This document shows positions 1 to 8,482 of a stretch of DNA of 64,000 nucleotides, piece after piece; the stretch's first letter is position 1, and each line of letters opens with the position of its first letter. The notes below the pieces were generated by a model. The model did no database searches. It saw only the letters and a program-made list of their open reading frames with translations, and had not been told where the DNA came from. Both the position numbers and the translations under genes were made by a program. Source of the DNA: Prosthecobacter debontii (lineage in GTDB: Bacteria; Verrucomicrobiota; Verrucomicrobiia; Verrucomicrobiales; Verrucomicrobiaceae); assembly GCA_945860295.1 (NCBI GenBank), contig CAMAQH010000005.1, positions 1 through 64,000 of the forward strand. The letters are read 5' to 3'.

Positions 1-3000
1 CTTTCTTGAACCATTGGAAGGTTTGTCCTGTTGCTGTGCCTACATCGACAGATAGTGTCGGACTCGCACCTGACAGAACCAATGCATATGAATAAGAAGT
101 TCCAACAACATCCACATTAGCAGCCGCACTGGTCACAGTGATTGCTGAACCACTTACTGGTGTTAATGTTACCTTGCAACTGTATGCGCCAGCACTTGCT
201 GAAGTAACATTGGTAATTGTATAAGCCGCATCAGTCTCTAGCGTTGTAGTAGCAGCTGTGCTTTTACTCCAAGCATATTTCAACAAGCCTGCTGTCGCTT
301 GATCCGCCCCAGCCGGCACAACTGTCAGAGTGGCCTCACCACCGATTGACGCCAATTGAGAAACCGGCGCAGGTATGATTACCAATTTTCTAATTCCTCC
401 CGAGATAGTTTGTAAGTAATTAGTTACTTTGCAGTAATAATTTCCAGCGTCAGTGTCAGCTAAAACTGAATTAACAGTTAGCGTTTTTGTGGTCACGCCT
501 GCGTACTTGGTGGTGTTTGCAAGTTGAGTGTCAAGACCGACATCAGCTTCCTTGAACCATTGAAAAGTTTGTCCGGTTGCTGCGCTTACGTCGGCAGTTA
601 GTGTCGAACTCGTTCCTGACAGAACCATTGAATAGGCAGTAGATGTTCCAACAACATCCACATTTGCAGCCGCACTCGTTACGGTGATTGGTGAACCACT
701 TGCTGGTGTTAGGGTTACCTTGCAACTGTACGCTCCGGCACTTGATGTATTAACATTGGAGATAGTATAAGTGGCACTAGAAGCTAACGAAGTCGTATCT
801 GTGCCTTTGGTCCAAGCATAAGTTAACAAACCTGCTGTCGCCTGATCCGCCACAGCTGGCTGAATTGTCAGAATTGCATCCCCACCGACAGAAACCAATT
901 GGGAATTCAGCGCAGGAATGATTACCAAATTTCTAATTCCTCCTGAAACTGTTTGTCCGTATTTACTTACCTCGCAGTAGTATCTAGCAGCGTCAGTGTC
1001 AGCTGAAACTGAATTAACTGTTAGCGTTTTTGTAGTCACACCTGCGAATTTGGTGGTGTTTACAAGTTGGGTGTCAGGACCGACATCAGCTTTCTTGAAC
1101 CATTGAAAAGTTTGTCCTGTTGCTGTGCCTACATCGACAGATAGTGTCGGACTCGCACCTGACAGAACCAATGCATATGAATCAGAAGTTCCAACAACAT
1201 CCACATTAGCAGCCGCACTGGTCACAGTGATTGGTGTTCCGCCTAGTGGAGAAAGAGTTACTTTGCAACTGTATGCTCCGGCATTTGATGTAGTAACATT
1301 GGTAATTGTGTAAGTCGCACTAGTTCCTGATGGAGTCGCGGCAGCTGTGCCTTTATTCCAAACATAGGTCAACAAACCTGCTGTGGCTTGATCCGCACCA
1401 GCCGGCACAATTGTCAGAGCAGCCTCACCACCGATAGACGCTAGTTGAGAAACCGGCGCAGGTATGATTACCAAATTTCTAATTCCCCCCGAGACAGTTT
1501 GTCCGTATTTAGTTATCTTGCAATAGTACCTACCAGCGTCAGTGACACCTGAAACTAGTTTAACTGTTAGCGTTTTTGTAGTCACACCTGCGAACTTGGT
1601 GCTGTCTGAGAGTTGGGTGTCTTGACCGGCATCAGCTACCTTGAACCATTGAAAAGTTTGTCCGGTAGCTGTGCCTACATCGACAGATAGTGTCGGACTC
1701 GCACCTGGCAGAACCAACGCATATGCAGTAGAAGTGCCAACAACATCCACATTTGCAGCCGCAGATGTTACTGTGATTGGTGTTCCACCCGGTGGAGAAA
1801 GGATTACTTTGCAACTATATGCACCAGCATCTGCTGTAGTAACATTTGGAATTGTGTAAGTCACGCCAGTCCCTAACGTAGTCGTAGCTGTACCTTTACG
1901 CCAACTGTAGGTTAACAAACCTGCTGTAGCTTCATTCGCCACAGCTGGCACAATAGTCAATGCGACACCCCCACCAATAGACGCCAGTTGAGAAGCCGGC
2001 GCTGGTACTATTACCAAATTTCCATAACCTTGCGAAAGAGTTTGTGCGCTCTTAGTTACCTTGCAGAAGTATATACCAGCGTCAGTGTCTGCTGAGACTG
2101 ATTTAACTGTTAACGTTTTAGTGGTTACGTTTGCAAACTTCGTATCGTTTTCAAGTTGGGTTTCAAGACCGGCATCATCTGCTTTGAACCATTGAAAAGT
2201 TTGTCCGGTTGCTGTGCCTACATCGACAGTTAGTGTCGGACTCGCACCTGAAAGAACTAATACATATTTAGTACTTTCAGGCCCCGTTAAAACTACCAGT
2301 TTTCTGATACCTGCTAACTTGGCTAAATTATTATATTCCGTGGTCCCCTCTACCAAATCACCATAATTATTCGCAATAATCTCACAACGATAATCGTATT
2401 CAGTATCAGCAATCGAAACCGTCTTGATCGTAAGAGAAGCAGAGGTTACACCTGAATATTTATCTGAATCTAAAGGATCAATTAAAAATCTATCGTCAAT
2501 TTGATCATCACTTGTCCCGTCGGGAACTTTATACCATCTGAACGATAAGTCAGATGAATTAACTGCAGCAGCTGACACTGGTCCTAAAGTCACAGCAGCT
2601 TGGCCCTCAACAGCCGTAGATGTCATGTTTTGCCTCAGATTCGCTGCGGCTACTTTCAGAGAAGCACTGGTTGTTGTGCCACCAATGCCACTGACAACAC
2701 AGGTGTAAGTTCCCACGTCAGCGATACTTGAAGGCTTAATGACCAAATAGGCCGTTTTAGAAGTATCGGTTGAAATACCATTACGGACCTCAAAACGATT
2801 GCTAGCGCTTACATTAATTCCATTTTTTTTCCATTGGTAGCCAGTTGCTCCATCAGCAACAATACTAATCGCGAGCTCACAATCCACATGCCCATCCTCA
2901 ACAAAAGCATTTGGATATGTAGTATCAATGGAGACTCGCCAATTAGGTTGTATCGTAATTGGAGGCCCCGCCCCCTGCAGCGTTGAAAATGCAGCCAGTA

Positions 3001-3034
3001 AATAGACACAATAAACTAAATGTGCCTTGTTCAT
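1..3034 (-). CDS. Secreted Ig-like repeat protein, 3' end outside window (partial)
   Basis: Reading the minus strand from ATG at 3034, the frame stays open to the left edge (about 1011 codons), so the ORF track, which lists only closed ORFs, omits it. The N-terminus MNKAHLVYCVYLLAAFSTLQ looks like a signal peptide. It is followed by repeated Ig-like units of about 90 residues, each with the hallmarks YQW/FQW near the middle and DAGxYxCKV near the end (for example DAGAYSCKV, DVGTYTCVV). After the first two divergent units the protein becomes a tandem array of two-domain blocks. Such proteins are usually cell-surface or secreted adhesins; that role is inferred. The C-terminus, which would show an anchor or sorting domain, is not visible. 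The DNA is AT-richer than the rest of the window. Confidence 0.9.
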   Translation of the reverse strand, partial: MNKAHLVYCVYLLAAFSTLQGAGPPITIQPNWRVSIDTTYPNAFVEDGHVDCELAISIVADGATGYQWKKNGINVSASNRFEVRNGISTDTSKTAYLVIKPSSIADVGTYTCVVSGIGGTTTSASLKVAAANLRQNMTSTAVEGQAAVTLGPVSAAAVNSSDLSFRWYKVPDGTSDDQIDDRFLIDPLDSDKYSGVTSASLTIKTVSIADTEYDYRCEIIANNYGDLVEGTTEYNNLAKLAGIRKLVVLTGPESTKYVLVLSGASPTLTVDVGTATGQTFQWFKADDAGLETQLENDTKFANVTTKTLTVKSVSADTDAGIYFCKVTKSAQTLSQGYGNLVIVPAPASQLASIGGGVALTIVPAVANEATAGLLTYSWRKGTATTTLGTGVTYTIPNVTTADAGAYSCKVILSPPGGTPITVTSAAANVDVVGTSTAYALVLPGASPTLSVDVGTATGQTFQWFKVADAGQDTQLSDSTKFAGVTTKTLTVKLVSGVTDAGRYYCKITKYGQTVSGGIRNLVIIPAPVSQLASIGGEAALTIVPAGADQATAGLLTYVWNKGTAAATPSGTSATYTITNVTTSNAGAYSCKVTLSPLGGTPITVTSAAANVDVVGTSDSYALVLSGASPTLSVDVGTATGQTFQWFKKADVGPDTQLVNTTKFAGVTTKTLTVNSVSADTDAARYYCEVSKYGQTVSGGIRNLVIIPALNSQLVSVGGDAILTIQPAVADQATAGLLTYAWTKGTDTTSLASSATYTISNVNTSSAGAYSCKVTLTPASGSPITVTSAAANVDVVGTSTAYSMVLSGTSSTLTADVSAATGQTFQWFKEADVGLDTQLANTTKYAGVTTKTLTVNSVLADTDAGNYYCKVTNYLQTISGGIRKLVIIPAPVSQLASIGGEATLTVVPAGADQATAGLLKYAWSKSTAATTTLETDAAYTITNVTSASAGAYSCKVTLTPVSGSAITVTSAAANVDVVGTSYSYALVLSGASPTLSVDVGTATGQTFQWFKK
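5..2250 (-). repeat. Tandem coding repeats, alternating 546/543 bp, with a 1089-bp super-period
   Basis: The string cttgaaccatt (minus strand: coding FQWFK) recurs at 5, 551, 1094, 1640 and about 2183, giving spacings of 546, 543, 546 and 543. Blocks two units apart are the most alike: 22-144 and 1111-1233 differ at a single base over 123 bp. The two half-types therefore alternate as a higher-order repeat of 1089 bp (363 residues). The array runs off the left edge. Confidence 0.9.
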
Positions 3035-3103
3035 AAACTTGTTAAGCTCAACTTTATACATACTATAAAAAAGGTTTTAATTCCCTAAAAAATGCATCAC
3101 ACA

Positions 3104-4426
3104 CTAAGGTGCGCGACTTGGATAATCACATTGCATAAGTCTAACGTTACGTCGTGGACGATGGCCGGAAGCCGGTGTAGCCCGTAATGAACTCACCAGA
3201 TTACTCACCGCGCTAGATATTTTAGAACTCAAACTTTTCTGTTTCATGGGATCGCTAAAATTAGAATTCAGAACACCAGATCCGATATTGTATGCAACTA
3301 TCGGAGCATCATTGTCGCGCAAAGTGTCAATGGTAATTGTGGCTTTAACCATTTTCGAAAAATCTGAACCCGACAGCGAATTTGATGCCTGATGCTCAAT
3401 TGGAGTCACCGAAGCCATGCCCGAAAGGCCAAGTCCATATACGATTAAAGGTAGCGATGATTTCGATTGCAGATCTGTTTGCCACTCGACTACATAATAT
3501 CTAGAAATAACTGAGTCAGGAATATTTACCTTTAAATCATTTCCCCCAACCGATGCAGTAATAGCAACTTGCTCACTGCTTTTCACTAAATCATTTTTAT
3601 CGAGGTTTAGTTTTCCCTTCCAATTTGTTTTCTCTGGTAAATTTTTTACCGCGAACACCGACAATGATTTCACTCCAGTAGAGTGAACGGATGTTATCTC
3701 GGTTAGTTTAATCGCTGCTCGCATATCACAAACAACCATGTAGCTACCTTGGTCATTTGATTCAAATTGAAACGCATGATCAATAGAATCAGAGCGGCTC
3801 TGCAATTGCCCCTTTGAGTCACTAGCGTATATTATTCTCTCAGCTCCATAGCCCGAAGCGAAATTTACTCGCGATCTGCTTGTTGCATCCTGGACAACCT
3901 TGTAATCTAAATGTGTTTTTTCACCATAGATTTTCAAAGCACCCAATTTGCCGGCTGTCGGCATTTTAAAGGAGAGTTTCAGATACTTACTAAAAACAGA
4001 ACCTGTTAACAATTTAACAATCTCATCATGCGAATTGAAATTCATTTTTGCAATCTCGCTCCATTTCACCCGATCGTCACTGACCTGAGCAGTGAGCAAA
4101 CCCTCACAACCTTGATTCGTTAAGGAAATCTGTCTAAAAACTTGAAAACTTGAAAAACCAACCTCGATGTGAGACTCACCGACATTAGTAGGTGCCAGCT
4201 TCGCGCTACTGAAAGCAAAGGTATCTACATCATCGATGCCTGAAGATGACAAGATTTTGCAATCTCCTAGAGAGTTGCAAATATTGACAGGAATCTCGCC
4301 AATGTTTTGGTTATCAATTGGAAAATTATTAGATTCCGCCACTGACAACGATTCAAGCAAGCTCAAAGTCGCAACCATTAAAAATGCAAATCTAATTTTA
4401 GGCGTTTGAAGGGCAATTAAACTCAT
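3104..4426 (-). CDS. Secreted protein of unknown function, possibly discoidin-like
   Basis: A 440-residue protein with an N-terminal hydrophobic segment (roughly residues 10-30, FAFLMVATLSLLESLSVA) that fits a signal peptide. The segment around VSDDRVKWSEIAKMNF, followed by SKYLKLSFKMP and ALKIYG, resembles the strand pattern of F5/8-type C (discoidin) carbohydrate-binding folds. A second similar stretch (IVYGLGLSG) suggests a duplicated beta-sandwich. This resemblance is by eye only. No catalytic motif is visible and the C-terminus is Arg-rich (GHRPRRNVRLMQ). It lies upstream of the Ig-repeat gene on the same strand with about 70 bp between them, and shares its AT-rich composition, so the two may be co-transcribed. 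Function unknown. Confidence 0.7.
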   Translation of the reverse strand: MSLIALQTPKIRFAFLMVATLSLLESLSVAESNNFPIDNQNIGEIPVNICNSLGDCKILSSSGIDDVDTFAFSSAKLAPTNVGESHIEVGFSSFQVFRQISLTNQGCEGLLTAQVSDDRVKWSEIAKMNFNSHDEIVKLLTGSVFSKYLKLSFKMPTAGKLGALKIYGEKTHLDYKVVQDATSRSRVNFASGYGAERIIYASDSKGQLQSRSDSIDHAFQFESNDQGSYMVVCDMRAAIKLTEITSVHSTGVKSLSVFAVKNLPEKTNWKGKLNLDKNDLVKSSEQVAITASVGGNDLKVNIPDSVISRYYVVEWQTDLQSKSSLPLIVYGLGLSGMASVTPIEHQASNSLSGSDFSKMVKATITIDTLRDNDAPIVAYNIGSGVLNSNFSDPMKQKSLSSKISSAVSNLVSSLRATPASGHRPRRNVRLMQCDYPSRAP

Positions 4427-4931
4427 AATTGCAGATTATGCATTTTAAATGCTTTTATGCAAGGCCCGTTCTTGTGAAATCACGTGGTCGCTAACAGCGA
4501 ACCGCCCGTCACCTCAATCTATCGATTTCAGTCTAGCGATCCCTGTTCCCAATCATATCAATTTCAGAGGCTTTACAGGGGGCGGGGTAAATCAATCGCT
4601 CACCCCCGAAGGAATGGGCCGCAGATCATTGATTCGAGCAGTGGCACGGCGACCTGTTCCCAGATAAGTGACTCTAACCCGGCTGCCCATGGACCAAATC
4701 CTGTGCGCAGCCGAGTAGGCAGAGGTATTAATACGGCCCCTCTGTCCGTTCGGATATCTGTATGAATAGAGGCAATTTCATGCTGGGCATCATCGAAGGC
4801 GACAGTCCGCCCGACCGTTCAATGTCTATGAACCGAGTGCTGGCAGGCTGGGATGAGTCTCGGGAAAAGTATGCTTATGAGGCTGCCCAAGCATTGCATC
4901 CCCATTATTTCATCGAAAAGGCAGATGCATT
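4427..4931. other. Intergenic region at the edge of the AT-rich island; possible gene remnant
   Basis: About 505 bp separate the secreted protein from the aminotransferase. The short plus-strand ORFs here (72, 93 and the start of a 125-codon ORF at 4762) have no recognisable motifs. The 4762 frame reads plausibly as protein up to about 4930 (AGWDESREKYAYEAAQALHP) before running antisense into the aminotransferase, so a degraded gene end is possible. Composition switches here from AT-rich to GC-rich. No tRNA, integrase site or terminator was recognised. Confidence 0.4.
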
Positions 4932-5765
4932 TCAATCTCCATTTTTAGTCAGTCGGAGAAAAGCGGTCATCACCTTTTTCGTGATGGACCCTGGAGTCGG
5001 AAGTTGTCTCTCGTCGATCTGTTCGATGGGGTGGACTTCCCGAGTGGAGGAGGTTAGAAAAGCTTCCTCACATTCTTGCAGCGCTGCCACGGGAAGGGCT
5101 TCCTCAAAACAGGAAATGCCCGCCTCACGGCACGTCTGAAGCACCAAGCGCCGAGTGACGCCGGCCAGACAGCCGGAGGCAAGCGATGGCGTGATGAGTC
5201 GGCCACCTATGACGACGAATACATTCGAGCCAGTCCCCTCACACAGTTCCCCACGAGTGTTTGCCAAAAGTGCTTCCCCACAACCGCGAGACCGAACATG
5301 AGCCAGCGCGCGGACATTTTCGCCATAAGAGGTGCTTTTCACTCCCGCCAATGCCCCGGTCTCGTTGCGGGTCCATGGAACCAAGCAGACGCGCTCCGCC
5401 GCTGGCCAGGGCTTGTAGGTCGTGGCGGTGACAAACACCGTCTGCGCCGAAGCTCCACGCTCTGAACCGAGCGGCCCCTCGCCACTGGTGATGGTGACGC
5501 GGATACGAGCTTCATTGAGTTGATTGGCTTTCAAGACGGCATCCATCGCAGCGAGATAGTCGGCCTCAGGCAGTGGCGTAAGGCCCGTGACCTCACAGGA
5601 ATGCACCAGCCGCTCCCAGTGTTCGCGTGCCGCAAAAGGACGACCCTGATGGGCAACCAAGGTTTCAAAGACTCCGTCCCCAACGAGCAGACCGTGATCG
5701 TGCGGTGAGATGTGGGCTTCTTCTCGGCGGCAAAGGCGACCATTTAGCCAAATGAATGCAGACAT
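4932..5765 (-). CDS. Class IV PLP-dependent aminotransferase / aminodeoxychorismate lyase-like
   Basis: About 277 residues from ATG at 5765 (MSAFIWLNGRL); the ORF-track start is 21 codons upstream but the family begins at this I/V-W-x-NG strand. Visible family features: SPHDHGLLVGDGVFETL near residue 20-35, the PLP lysine in GVKSTSYGEN, the LCEGTGSNVF phosphate/PLP-binding segment, and the SSTREVHPI end motif. The fold covers branched-chain aminotransferase, D-amino acid aminotransferase and 4-amino-4-deoxychorismate lyase (PabC); the short length and SSTREV favour a PabC-like or broad class IV enzyme, but substrate cannot be fixed. It is divergent from obg with an 86-bp gap. PabA/PabB are not adjacent. 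Confidence 0.85.
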   Translation of the reverse strand: MSAFIWLNGRLCRREEAHISPHDHGLLVGDGVFETLVAHQGRPFAAREHWERLVHSCEVTGLTPLPEADYLAAMDAVLKANQLNEARIRVTITSGEGPLGSERGASAQTVFVTATTYKPWPAAERVCLVPWTRNETGALAGVKSTSYGENVRALAHVRSRGCGEALLANTRGELCEGTGSNVFVVIGGRLITPSLASGCLAGVTRRLVLQTCREAGISCFEEALPVAALQECEEAFLTSSTREVHPIEQIDERQLPTPGSITKKVMTAFLRLTKNGD

Positions 5766-5851
5766 GGACGAAACAACCGCAACTCGGCAGCAGATGCAAG
5801 TTGTCAGGTGGCGCTTGTGTCCGGCCACATCTACGCCTACAGGCCCCGTCC

Positions 5852-6907
5852 ATGTTTGTTGACCAGATTAAAGTTTATGCCCGAGCCGGAAAAGGCGGCG
5901 ACGGCTCCGCGCATTTTCACCGAGGCAAGTTCCGTCCCAAAGGCGGCCCAGATGGCGGCGACGGCGGCCGCGGCGGTAGCATCATCCTGCTCGTCGATAA
6001 CAGTACCAACAGCCTGCGCACCTACTTCTACAATGCCAAGCTCCTGGCCCTTGATGGAGAAAAAGGCAAAGCCAACCAATGCACCGGCATCAGCGCCGAA
6101 GACGTGGTTTATAAAGTACCCAGCGGCACCGTCATCTCCAGAATCATCTCCGAGGAAGACCCTGAAACCGGTGAGATCACCGAGACCTTTGAGCCAGTCA
6201 CTGACCTGACCGAGGTAGGCCAGACCTTCATTCTTTGCAAAGGGGGCAAGGGAGGCAAAGGTAATGTTCACTTCAAGACCAGCACACATCAGGCCCCACG
6301 CGAATTCACGCCTGGTGTGGATGGCGAGGAAGGTCGCTTCCATTTCGAGCTACGCAGCATCGCCGATGTCGGACTTGTAGGCTTCCCGAATGCGGGCAAA
6401 TCAACTTTGCTTTCCAAGCTCAGCGCAGCCAAGCCCAAGATCGCGAACTACCCCTTCACGACTTTGCAGCCGATGGTTGGTGTCATTCACTTCAATGACA
6501 ACCGCCGTGGCACGATGGCTGACATTCCCGGGCTCATCGAAGGCGCGCATCAAAACATCGGCCTCGGCCACGATTTCCTGCGCCACATCATGCGCTGCCG
6601 CGTGCTGCTTTTTGTCGTCGATGCCGGCGGCACTGAGGGGCGCGACCCCGTGAGTGACCTGGAAACCGTCCGCAAAGAGGTCTCTCTCTATTCCAAAGAA
6701 CTCTCCAAGCGCCCCTGGTGCATCATCGCCAACAAGCTCGATGTCGAAGGCGCCGAGCAAAACGTCGAGAATCTCAAAGAACGCTTCAAGCGCGTGAAGA
6801 TACTCCCCATCTCGGCTGAGACCGGACTCGGCATGGAAAAGCTGCGCACCTTTCTGAGTAAAGAGATCGGCAAGGACATGGAGCACATCTTTCCGGGTGC
6901 CGAGTGA
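5852..6907 (+). CDS. obg: GTPase ObgE/CgtA
   Basis: 351 residues from ATG 5852 (MFVDQIKVYARAGKGGDG), which matches the family N-terminus; the ORF-track start 32 codons earlier is an artefact. The Gly-rich Obg fold comes first (KGGPDGGDGGRGG), then the G domain: G1 GFPNAGKST, G3 DIPGLIEGAHQN, G4 NKLD and a SAETG G5-like motif. Obg is a ribosome-associated GTPase acting in 50S maturation and stress control. There is no C-terminal extension beyond the G domain. rplU and rpmA, often next to obg, are not present here; the molybdate-type permease follows 26 bp downstream. Confidence 0.97.
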   Translation: MFVDQIKVYARAGKGGDGSAHFHRGKFRPKGGPDGGDGGRGGSIILLVDNSTNSLRTYFYNAKLLALDGEKGKANQCTGISAEDVVYKVPSGTVISRIISEEDPETGEITETFEPVTDLTEVGQTFILCKGGKGGKGNVHFKTSTHQAPREFTPGVDGEEGRFHFELRSIADVGLVGFPNAGKSTLLSKLSAAKPKIANYPFTTLQPMVGVIHFNDNRRGTMADIPGLIEGAHQNIGLGHDFLRHIMRCRVLLFVVDAGGTEGRDPVSDLETVRKEVSLYSKELSKRPWCIIANKLDVEGAEQNVENLKERFKRVKILPISAETGLGMEKLRTFLSKEIGKDMEHIFPGAE

Positions 6908-6933
6908 GATAGATCCTAAACGCTGAGAAGAGT

Positions 6934-7710
6934 ATGCGCCGTCTGCACCCCTTCTGGCTTAGCCTAGCCCTCATCACCACAGCCTATCTGCTGTTTTGGC
7001 TTCTACTTCTGGGAGCCACCGCCACCTACAGTACACCGCAGGCTTGCTGGGAGACTTTGATGAAGCCCGAGATCCGCTACGCCACCGGACTCAGCCTGCT
7101 GACCTGCACCGTAGCCGCTGGTTTTGCACTCATCATTGCCGTGCCCATCGGCTACCTCATGGCGCGCTGCCAGTTCCGTGGCAAAGCCCTGCTCGATGCC
7201 GCACTCGACATCCCCATCGTCCTGCCACCAATGGTCATTGGCATCTGCCTGCTCATCTTTTTCCAAACTCCGCTGGGCCAGGTCATTGAGGGCGTGGTTT
7301 CCTTCACCTACACCATCGCGGGAGTCGTACTCGCGCAGTTCGTCGTCGCTGCCGCCTTCGCCATTCGCACCATGCGTGGCACTTTTGATCACCTCTCGGC
7401 TCGGCCTGAGGAAGTCGCGCTCACCCTTGGAGCCACAAGATTTCAATCACTCTGGCATGTCGCCCTGCCCGCCGCAAAACGCGGGATGCTCGCCGCCTTC
7501 TGCATTGCCTGGGCGCGTAGTCTCGGCGAGTTCGGGCCTATCCTCGTCTTCGCCGGAGCCACCCGCATGAGGACCGAAGTCCTGCCCACCACCGTTTGGC
7601 TCGAACTCAGTGTCGGTAATCTCGACTCCGCCGTCTCCGTCAGTCTTGCCATGATCGCCATCGCCGTGGCCGTACTCGTCGCCGTTCGAGCCACGGGTGA
7701 AAAGGTATGA
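6934..7710 (+). CDS. modB: Molybdate/tungstate-type ABC transporter permease (ModB-like)
   Basis: 258 residues with an N-terminal membrane segment (FWLSLALITTAYLLFWLLLL) and several further hydrophobic helices. The permease EAA loop is clear: EEVALTLGATRFQSLWHVALP, followed by SLGEFGPILVFAGATRMRTEVLPT, a signature shared by ModB and sulfate/tungstate permeases. It would form the inner-membrane channel for an oxyanion and pair with the ATPase gene that follows after 136 bp. No periplasmic binding protein (ModA) gene is seen. Molybdate as substrate is the usual assignment; tungstate or sulfate cannot be excluded. Confidence 0.85.
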   Translation: MRRLHPFWLSLALITTAYLLFWLLLLGATATYSTPQACWETLMKPEIRYATGLSLLTCTVAAGFALIIAVPIGYLMARCQFRGKALLDAALDIPIVLPPMVIGICLLIFFQTPLGQVIEGVVSFTYTIAGVVLAQFVVAAAFAIRTMRGTFDHLSARPEEVALTLGATRFQSLWHVALPAAKRGMLAAFCIAWARSLGEFGPILVFAGATRMRTEVLPTTVWLELSVGNLDSAVSVSLAMIAIAVAVLVAVRATGEKV

Positions 7711-7725
7711 AGGGGGGAGGAAGAA

Positions 7726-7838
7726 GTTGACGGTTGTTTACGGTTGTTGACGATGGTTTACAGTTATTTTCCGAGCCTTCTGCTAACAACCATCAACGAC
7801 TGTCAACGCTCGCGCAGCGAGCCTCAACCACTGTAAAC
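7726..7838. repeat. Imperfect inverted repeat built of 10-bp units (GTTKRCGGTT family)
   Basis: Positions 7726-7765 are four consecutive 10-bp units: gttgacggtt, gtttacggtt, gttgacgatg, gtttacagtt. The opposite strand carries related units at 7784-7807 (aacaaccatcaacgactgtcaac) and 7822-7838 (cctcaaccactgtaaac), so the element can form a hairpin. It sits between the permease and ATPase genes, ending 8 bp before the ATPase start. Similar units occur at 21923-22018 and 48181-48208. Confidence 0.75.
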
Positions 7839-7846
7839 TTTCCCCC

Positions 7847-8482
7847 GTGATCTCCCTCGAAAACATCTCATGGAAAGCCCCTGGCGCGGGCTTCAGTCTG
7901 CGTGACGTCACCCTGACCATCCCTGACAACACCTATGCCGTGCTCATGGGAGCCACCGGTTGCGGCAAGACCTCGCTACTCGAAATCCTCTGCGGTCTGC
8001 GCCAACCCGATAGCGGTAAAATCGTCCTCGATGACCGCGACGTGACCCATCTCGAACCGCGTGGGCGGCGCATCGGTTATGTGCCGCAGGATCTCGCGCT
8101 TTTTCCAGGTCGCCGTGTCCGTGATCAAATCAGTTTTGCCTTGCAAATGCGTGGCCAAAAGGATGACCACCTCATCACCCAGCTCACCATCGATCTCGGC
8201 ATCACACATCTCTTGGATCGTCTGCCCGATCTTCTCTCCGGCGGAGAAAAACAGCGTGTCGCCCTCGCCCGAGCCCTGGCCGCTCAGCCCCGCGTGTTGT
8301 TGCTCGACGAGCCCCTCTCAGCACTCGATGAAACCACCCGGGATGAAGCCATGGAACTTCTCCGCTCCTTGCAATCCAAGCACGCTCTGACCGTCCTCCA
8401 CGTCACCCATTCCCGCAGCGAAGCCCATGCCCTAGGCCAACTGCATCTGCGACTTGAGCAAGGCCAGATCGTGCATCTGTGA
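7847..8482 (+). CDS. modC: ABC transporter ATP-binding protein (ModC-like, short form)
   Basis: 211 residues starting at GTG 7847. Walker A GATGCGKT is near residue 35, then the Q-loop YVPQDLALFP, signature LSGGEKQR, Walker B VLLLDEP, and an H-loop His in VTHSRSEAH. It should energise the upstream permease. Classical ModC is about 350 residues and ends in a molybdate-binding TOBE/MOP domain; this protein stops right after the nucleotide-binding domain, so it lacks that regulatory part. The gene is separated from modB by a repeat element and ends one base before the convergent efflux adaptor gene. Confidence 0.87.
   Translation: MISLENISWKAPGAGFSLRDVTLTIPDNTYAVLMGATGCGKTSLLEILCGLRQPDSGKIVLDDRDVTHLEPRGRRIGYVPQDLALFPGRRVRDQISFALQMRGQKDDHLITQLTIDLGITHLLDRLPDLLSGGEKQRVALARALAAQPRVLLLDEPLSALDETTRDEAMELLRSLQSKHALTVLHVTHSRSEAHALGQLHLRLEQGQIVHL

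Noticed and set aside
5-2250. CRISPR array
   Set aside because: The repeats are about 545 bp, protein-coding and diverged, not short direct repeats with unique spacers.
4449-4765. 72- and 93-codon plus-strand ORFs
   Set aside because: No recognisable domain, overlapping frames and a composition transition; treated as intergenic.
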